DNA of 7,404 bases from Solirubrobacteraceae bacterium (GTDB lineage: Bacteria > Actinomycetota > Thermoleophilia > Solirubrobacterales > Solirubrobacteraceae): positions 1 through 7,404 of the forward strand of contig JASLHP010000196.1 of NCBI GenBank assembly GCA_030149625.1, in the 5' to 3' direction. The notes under the pieces are model-generated. The model saw only the letters and a list, made by a program, of their open reading frames with translations. It was not told where the DNA came from and did not search any database. This document shows, one piece after another, positions 5,402-7,404 of this stretch; position 1 is the stretch's first letter; each line of letters starts with the position of its first letter. Position numbers and translations under genes: made by a program.

Positions 5402-6576
5402 GCGGCGGCCCTGTCGAGGCCCTGCGCGGCGGCGCGCAGGCTCGGCTTGAGGTTCGCGAGCTCTGCGTCGCCGCGGTAGTGCTCGAGCACGCGATGATCC
5501 ATCACGCGCCGCCACAGCGGCGGGATCGTCGCGAGCAGGATCATGCCGGCGTAGCCGGTCGGCAGTTGCGGCGCCTCGTCGACGTGGCGCAACGCCTGAT
5601 AGCGGCGGATTGGGTTGGCGTGATGGTCGGAGTGGCGCTGCAGGTGGTAGAGCAGCACGTTGGAGGCCATGTTGTTGCTGTTCCAGCTGTGCTCGGGGCG
5701 CGTGCGCTCGTAGCGGCCGTCGTCGCGCTTCTGGCGCAACAGGCCGTAGTGCTCCAGGTAGTTGACGACCTCGAGCAGCGAGAAGCCGACCACCGCCTGG
5801 ATCACCAGATAGGGGAGCACGACGATCCCGAAGATCGCCGTGAGCGCGGCGAACAGCACTACTGTCATCGCCCAAGCGCCGAGGATGTCGTTGCGCACGC
5901 TCCACGCGCCGCGGTCCATGCGCCGCAGGCGCACAGCCTCGAGCTCCCATGCCGAGCGCAGGCTGCCGACCACGGTGCGCGGCAGGAATGCGTAGAAGCT
6001 CTCGCCGAGGCGCGCGCTGGCTGGATCCTCGGGCGTGGCGACGCGCACGTGGTGGCCGCGGTTGTGCTCGATGTAGAAGTGCCCGTAGCCGCTCTGCGCG
6101 AGCGCCACACGGCTGAGCCAGCGCTCGAGTGAGGCGCGCTTGTGTCCGAGCTCGTGCGCGGTGTTGATCGCGAGGCCGCTGACCATCGCGACCGTGAGAG
6201 CGAGCCCGACGCTGTCGAGCGTGGAGAGGTGTCCGTCTGCCCACAGCCAACAGGCGAACACGAGGCCGGCGTATTGGATCGGTATGTAGAGATAGGTGCA
6301 CCAGCGGTAGTAACGGTCCCGCTCGAGCCACTTGATGACGCTGTCAGGCGGGTTGCGCGCGTCCAGCCCCAGAGCCAGATCGAGGGGCGGGAACACGCCG
6401 AACACCAGCATTGGGCCGTAAAACCAGAACAGCCCCAGGCCGGTGATGTGCACGAGCGACCACGACAGGAACGGAAGCGTCGGGATCAGCAGCCCGAGAA
6501 GCCATGCGTAGCGCTTGGGGTCGCGCCAGTCTGTCGTTTCCTCTACGTTCGGCGCCGCGGTCGCGTGGGCTGACAT
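5398..6576 (-). CDS. alkB: Alkane 1-monooxygenase (integral membrane non-haem di-iron)
   Basis: Inner-membrane enzyme that hydroxylates n-alkanes at the terminal carbon using O2 and rubredoxin-supplied electrons. At 392 residues it is close to the usual ~400. The diagnostic histidine boxes are all intact: HELGHK (141-146), EHNRGHH (170-176) and LQRHSDHH (312-319), plus the alkB signature NYLEHYGL (272-279) and PEHSWNSN (294-301). Hydrophobic spans fall at about 24-45, 47-65, 95-113, 120-140, 232-255 and 256-272, with a hydrophobic stretch near 340-355. V58 in the second span lines up with W55 of Pseudomonas putida GPo1 AlkB, a residue known to limit chain length. The start is set by GAGGAGG (6591-6585), eight bases before the ATG. 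First gene of the alkB-rubredoxin-tetR operon, with its own promoter and operator just upstream. Confidence 0.96.
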   Translation of the reverse strand: MSAHATAAPNVEETTDWRDPKRYAWLLGLLIPTLPFLSWSLVHITGLGLFWFYGPMLVFGVFPPLDLALGLDARNPPDSVIKWLERDRYYRWCTYLYIPIQYAGLVFACWLWADGHLSTLDSVGLALTVAMVSGLAINTAHELGHKRASLERWLSRVALAQSGYGHFYIEHNRGHHVRVATPEDPASARLGESFYAFLPRTVVGSLRSAWELEAVRLRRMDRGAWSVRNDILGAWAMTVVLFAALTAIFGIVVLPYLVIQAVVGFSLLEVVNYLEHYGLLRQKRDDGRYERTRPEHSWNSNNMASNVLLYHLQRHSDHHANPIRRYQALRHVDEAPQLPTGYAGMILLATIPPLWRRVMDHRVLEHYRGDAELANLKPSLRAAAQGLDRAAA

Positions 6577-6584
6577 CGCTCGTA

Positions 6585-6591
6585 CCTCCTC
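6585..6591 (-). promoter_or_regulatory. Strong Shine-Dalgarno of alkB
   Basis: GAGGAGG on the minus strand stands eight bases before the ATG at 6576. It confirms the alkB start and suggests efficient translation. Confidence 0.8.
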
Positions 6592-6617
6592 GGTTGTCGT
6601 GGAGCCCTTCTGTGCGC

Positions 6618-6630
6618 GTGTAGTTTACAC
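6618..6630. promoter_or_regulatory. Palindromic operator overlapping the alkB -10 box
   Basis: GTGTA-GTT-TACAC is a perfect inverted repeat with 5-bp arms and a 3-bp centre. It covers the whole -10 hexamer of the alkB promoter (6622-6627), so a bound protein would block RNA polymerase. The TetR-family protein in the same operon is the natural candidate. I saw no second copy in the window. Confidence 0.6.
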
Positions 6631-6649
6631 ATCAGCCCATCGGTGTCAA
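6622..6649 (-). promoter_or_regulatory. alkB operon promoter (TTGACA / TAAACT)
   Basis: On the minus strand a perfect -35 TTGACA (6649-6644) is followed, after 16 bp, by -10 TAAACT (6627-6622), which fits TANNNT. Transcription would begin near 6615, leaving a leader of about 40 bases that contains the alkB Shine-Dalgarno. This is the best sigma-A-type promoter in the window. Confidence 0.75.
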
Positions 6650-6843
6650 TCAGGAGGACGTGAGAGGAGAACGTGTCTGCATGCGGGTCGGCCTCCGTGC
6701 CCAGCCGGTCTCCCGTCTACTTAGCCGGGTCTCCCGCCCATGCGGACGCGTACAGCGGCGCGCGCCAGTCGGCCGGCCTCGACGCGAGCCGCCATGATCG
6801 CGGTGCCGTCCGCAAACAGGGGGAAGGGAGCGTTGGCGCCGGC
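6650..6843. other. Intergenic stretch with a short direct repeat, no convincing gene
   Basis: These 194 bp lie between the alkB promoter and the small membrane protein gene. AGCCGGTCTCCCG (6703-6715) recurs with one inserted G at 6723-6736, a 20-bp period. The minus strand after the membrane-protein stop stays open for 40 codons, to a TAA at 6723-6721, but has no start signal and no recognisable sequence. I see no terminator. Confidence 0.5.
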
Positions 6844-7014
6844 TCAGGTGCCGGGCGGTCGACGAGCTTCGAGGTATTCCTGGTTCTGGCGGCGCTCGCC
6901 GCGGATCTGTATCGCGATGTAGACGATGATCAGATTGACGACGATGCCGAGGCCGCCGAAGGTGACGGCGAGACCAAAGGTCTTGACGAAGGCTTCGCTG
7001 GCAGCGAGGACCAT
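6844..7014 (-). CDS. Small single-span membrane protein, 56 aa, unknown function
   Basis: I do not recognise a named family. The protein begins MVLAASEAFVKTFGLAVTF. One hydrophobic segment at about 13-37 contains FGGLGIVVNLIIVYIAI. The tail is polar and basic, with RGERRQNQEYLEARR (38-52). By the positive-inside rule the tail is cytoplasmic, so a short N-out, C-in bitopic protein is predicted. The antisense reading is an implausible run of Asp/Glu, which supports this strand as coding. There is no Shine-Dalgarno; instead TAGGCT stands six bases before the ATG, a leaderless layout. It precedes the alkB operon on the same strand but is separated from it by the alkB promoter, so a functional link is not implied. 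Confidence 0.75.
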   Translation of the reverse strand: MVLAASEAFVKTFGLAVTFGGLGIVVNLIIVYIAIQIRGERRQNQEYLEARRPPGT

Positions 7015-7020
7015 GCGGGG

Positions 7021-7026
7021 AGCCTA
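7021..7026 (-). promoter_or_regulatory. Leaderless-type -10 box of the small membrane protein gene
   Basis: TAGGCT on the minus strand (7026-7021) fits TANNNT and lies six bases before the ATG at 7014, putting transcription start at the first codon. A -35 is not clear; GACACC lies 17 bp upstream. Confidence 0.5.
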
Positions 7027-7067
7027 GCAACGAGAAGGGCGCCGGTGTCGTAGCCTTGCTGTGCCGC

Positions 7068-7086
7068 CGTCGATCGCGGATCGACG
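7068..7086. promoter_or_regulatory. Perfect inverted repeat just upstream of tRNA-Ser
   Basis: CGTCGATC-GCG-GATCGACG has 8-bp perfect arms around a 3-bp centre and ends ten bases before the tRNA. It sits between the divergent small membrane protein gene and the tRNA gene. It may be a regulator site near the tRNA promoter or a hairpin at the start of the tRNA precursor. There is no T-tract, so a terminator is unlikely. Confidence 0.4.
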
Positions 7087-7096
7087 AGCCACCCAT

Positions 7097-7185
7097 GGAG
7101 AGGTGCCGGAGCGGTTGAACGGGCGCGACTGGAAATCGCGTAACGGGGGAAACCTCGTTCGGGGGTTCGAATCCCCCCCTCTCCG
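7097..7185 (+). tRNA. tRNA-Ser, anticodon GGA
   Basis: Complete class II tRNA of 89 bases. The acceptor arms ggagagg (7097-7103) and cctctcc (7178-7184) pair perfectly, with G discriminator at 7185. The D stem is ccg/cgg (7106-7108 with 7120-7122). The anticodon stem is CGCGA/TCGCG (7124-7128 with 7136-7140) around loop CTGGAAA, anticodon GGA at 7131-7133, reading UCC and UCU. A long variable arm has a 7-bp stem (7142-7148 with 7153-7159, one G-T pair) closed by GAAA, diagnostic of serine tRNAs. The T arm is GGGGG/CCCCC around TTCGAAT. The 3' CCA is not encoded and must be added by tRNA nucleotidyltransferase. Confidence 0.97.
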
Positions 7186-7190
7186 TTTTT
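7186..7190 (+). terminator. Possible T-tract end of the tRNA transcript
   Basis: TTTTT follows immediately after the tRNA discriminator base, right behind the GC-rich T arm and acceptor stem. The run is short and there is no separate hairpin, so it may simply be trailer sequence. Confidence 0.3.
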
Positions 7191-7260
7191 GCCGAGTTTC
7201 TGGTGCTTGTTCGAACCCCGCTCCGACTGAAGGCCGGCCGCGCGCTCGGTGAGTGAGGCG

Positions 7261-7274
7261 TAGACCTTGGTCTA
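7261..7274. promoter_or_regulatory. Inverted repeat upstream of the right-edge gene
   Basis: TAGACC-TT-GGTCTA has perfect 6-bp arms, about 40 bp before the -10 box of the downstream gene. TGGTCTAG at 7268-7275 resembles half of the GntR/DasR-type dre site known from Streptomyces, but the other half does not match. Operator-like by position only. Confidence 0.35.
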
Positions 7275-7292
7275 GCGGTCCTGTGCTGTCGG

Positions 7293-7320
7293 TTGTATGT
7301 GCCGACGGGTGGACTACGCT
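7293..7320 (+). promoter_or_regulatory. Promoter of the right-edge gene, leaderless type
   Basis: TTGTAT (7293-7298) and TACGCT (7315-7320) are separated by 16 bp, fitting -35 and TANNNT -10 boxes. The ATG at 7327 comes six bases later and there is no Shine-Dalgarno, so the mRNA probably starts at the initiation codon. Confidence 0.55.
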
Positions 7321-7326
7321 AAGCGC

Positions 7327-7404
7327 ATGGATGCTCGCATGGAACAACGCGCACTGACCCCCAGGTACACGATCAGCGAGGCTGCCACGCTCATTGGGCG
7401 ACGC
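7327..7404 (+). CDS. Probable helix-turn-helix (MerR/excisionase or DUF433-antitoxin-like) protein, 5' end only
   Basis: Only the first 26 codons are present. After a short leader (MDARMEQRALTP) comes RYTISEAATLIGRR, which resembles the first helix and turn of MerR-like or excisionase-like DNA-binding domains (pattern YtisEAArLiG). The same pattern opens some DUF433 antitoxin-like proteins. The full domain lies beyond the window, so the class is tentative. The start at 7327, rather than the in-frame ATG at 7339, is favoured by the TACGCT box six bases upstream. Confidence 0.55.
   Translation, partial: MDARMEQRALTPRYTISEAATLIGRR

Noticed and set aside
6721..6843. Forty open codons on the minus strand right after the membrane protein stop, in the same frame
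   Set aside because: Too short to be significant in DNA this GC-rich, with no start signal or recognisable sequence. Readthrough cannot be supported from this alone.
6673..7053. Plus-strand frame of 126 codons opposite the small membrane protein
   Set aside because: Its Asp/Glu-rich half is the exact antisense of the membrane span, and nothing in it resembles a known protein.
7061..7347. Short frames on both strands across the tRNA-Ser
   Set aside because: They run through a complete tRNA gene whose fold explains the sequence.

Overview
The window is very GC-rich and its genes lie close together. It looks like chromosomal DNA of a high-GC actinomycete. The mix of a Tat-exported sugar-binding lipoprotein, an actinobacterial-type GalT, an AlkB/rubredoxin/TetR operon and leaderless-looking promoters would suit the Thermoleophilia (Solirubrobacterales) or relatives. 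That placement is inference; no taxonomic marker such as rRNA is present.

Left part (1-1179, minus strand): a galactose-1-phosphate uridylyltransferase gene (galT) runs off the left edge. Upstream of it, and read in the same direction, is a 100-codon gene of unknown function. The 150 bp between them hold six near-identical GC-rich repeats. The frame through these repeats is open and in phase with both genes, interrupted only by the TGA of the small gene.

Middle (1180-4470, plus strand): diverging from the galT side is a compact sugar ABC importer operon. It encodes a Tat/lipobox substrate-binding protein, an RbsC-type permease and a single-domain ATPase, with a 3-bp gap and then an 8-bp overlap between genes. 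Its position across a shared divergent control region from galT makes galactose or a related sugar a possible substrate. This is context only.

Right-middle (4558-6649, minus strand, convergent with the ABC operon): an alkane oxidation operon of alkB (membrane alkane 1-monooxygenase), a rubredoxin and a TetR-family regulator. alkB has a clear TTGACA/TAAACT promoter. A perfect 13-bp interrupted palindrome covers its -10 box and is the obvious candidate operator for the TetR protein encoded at the end of the same operon. AlkB hydroxylates the alkane, the rubredoxin is placed to supply electrons, and the regulator probably represses the operon until substrate or product is present. No rubredoxin reductase is visible.

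Right end (6650-7404): about 190 bp with no convincing gene, a 56-residue single-span membrane protein gene (minus), a complete tRNA-Ser(GGA) (plus), and the first 26 codons of a probable helix-turn-helix protein running off the right edge (plus).

Three genes (the 100-codon gene, the 56-codon membrane protein gene and the right-edge gene) each have a TANNNT box exactly six bases before their ATG and no Shine-Dalgarno sequence, the layout expected of leaderless mRNAs. I found no clearly new multi-gene system. The points most worth following up are the repeat-filled open frame before galT, the alkB operator, the rubredoxin subtype and the leaderless pattern.
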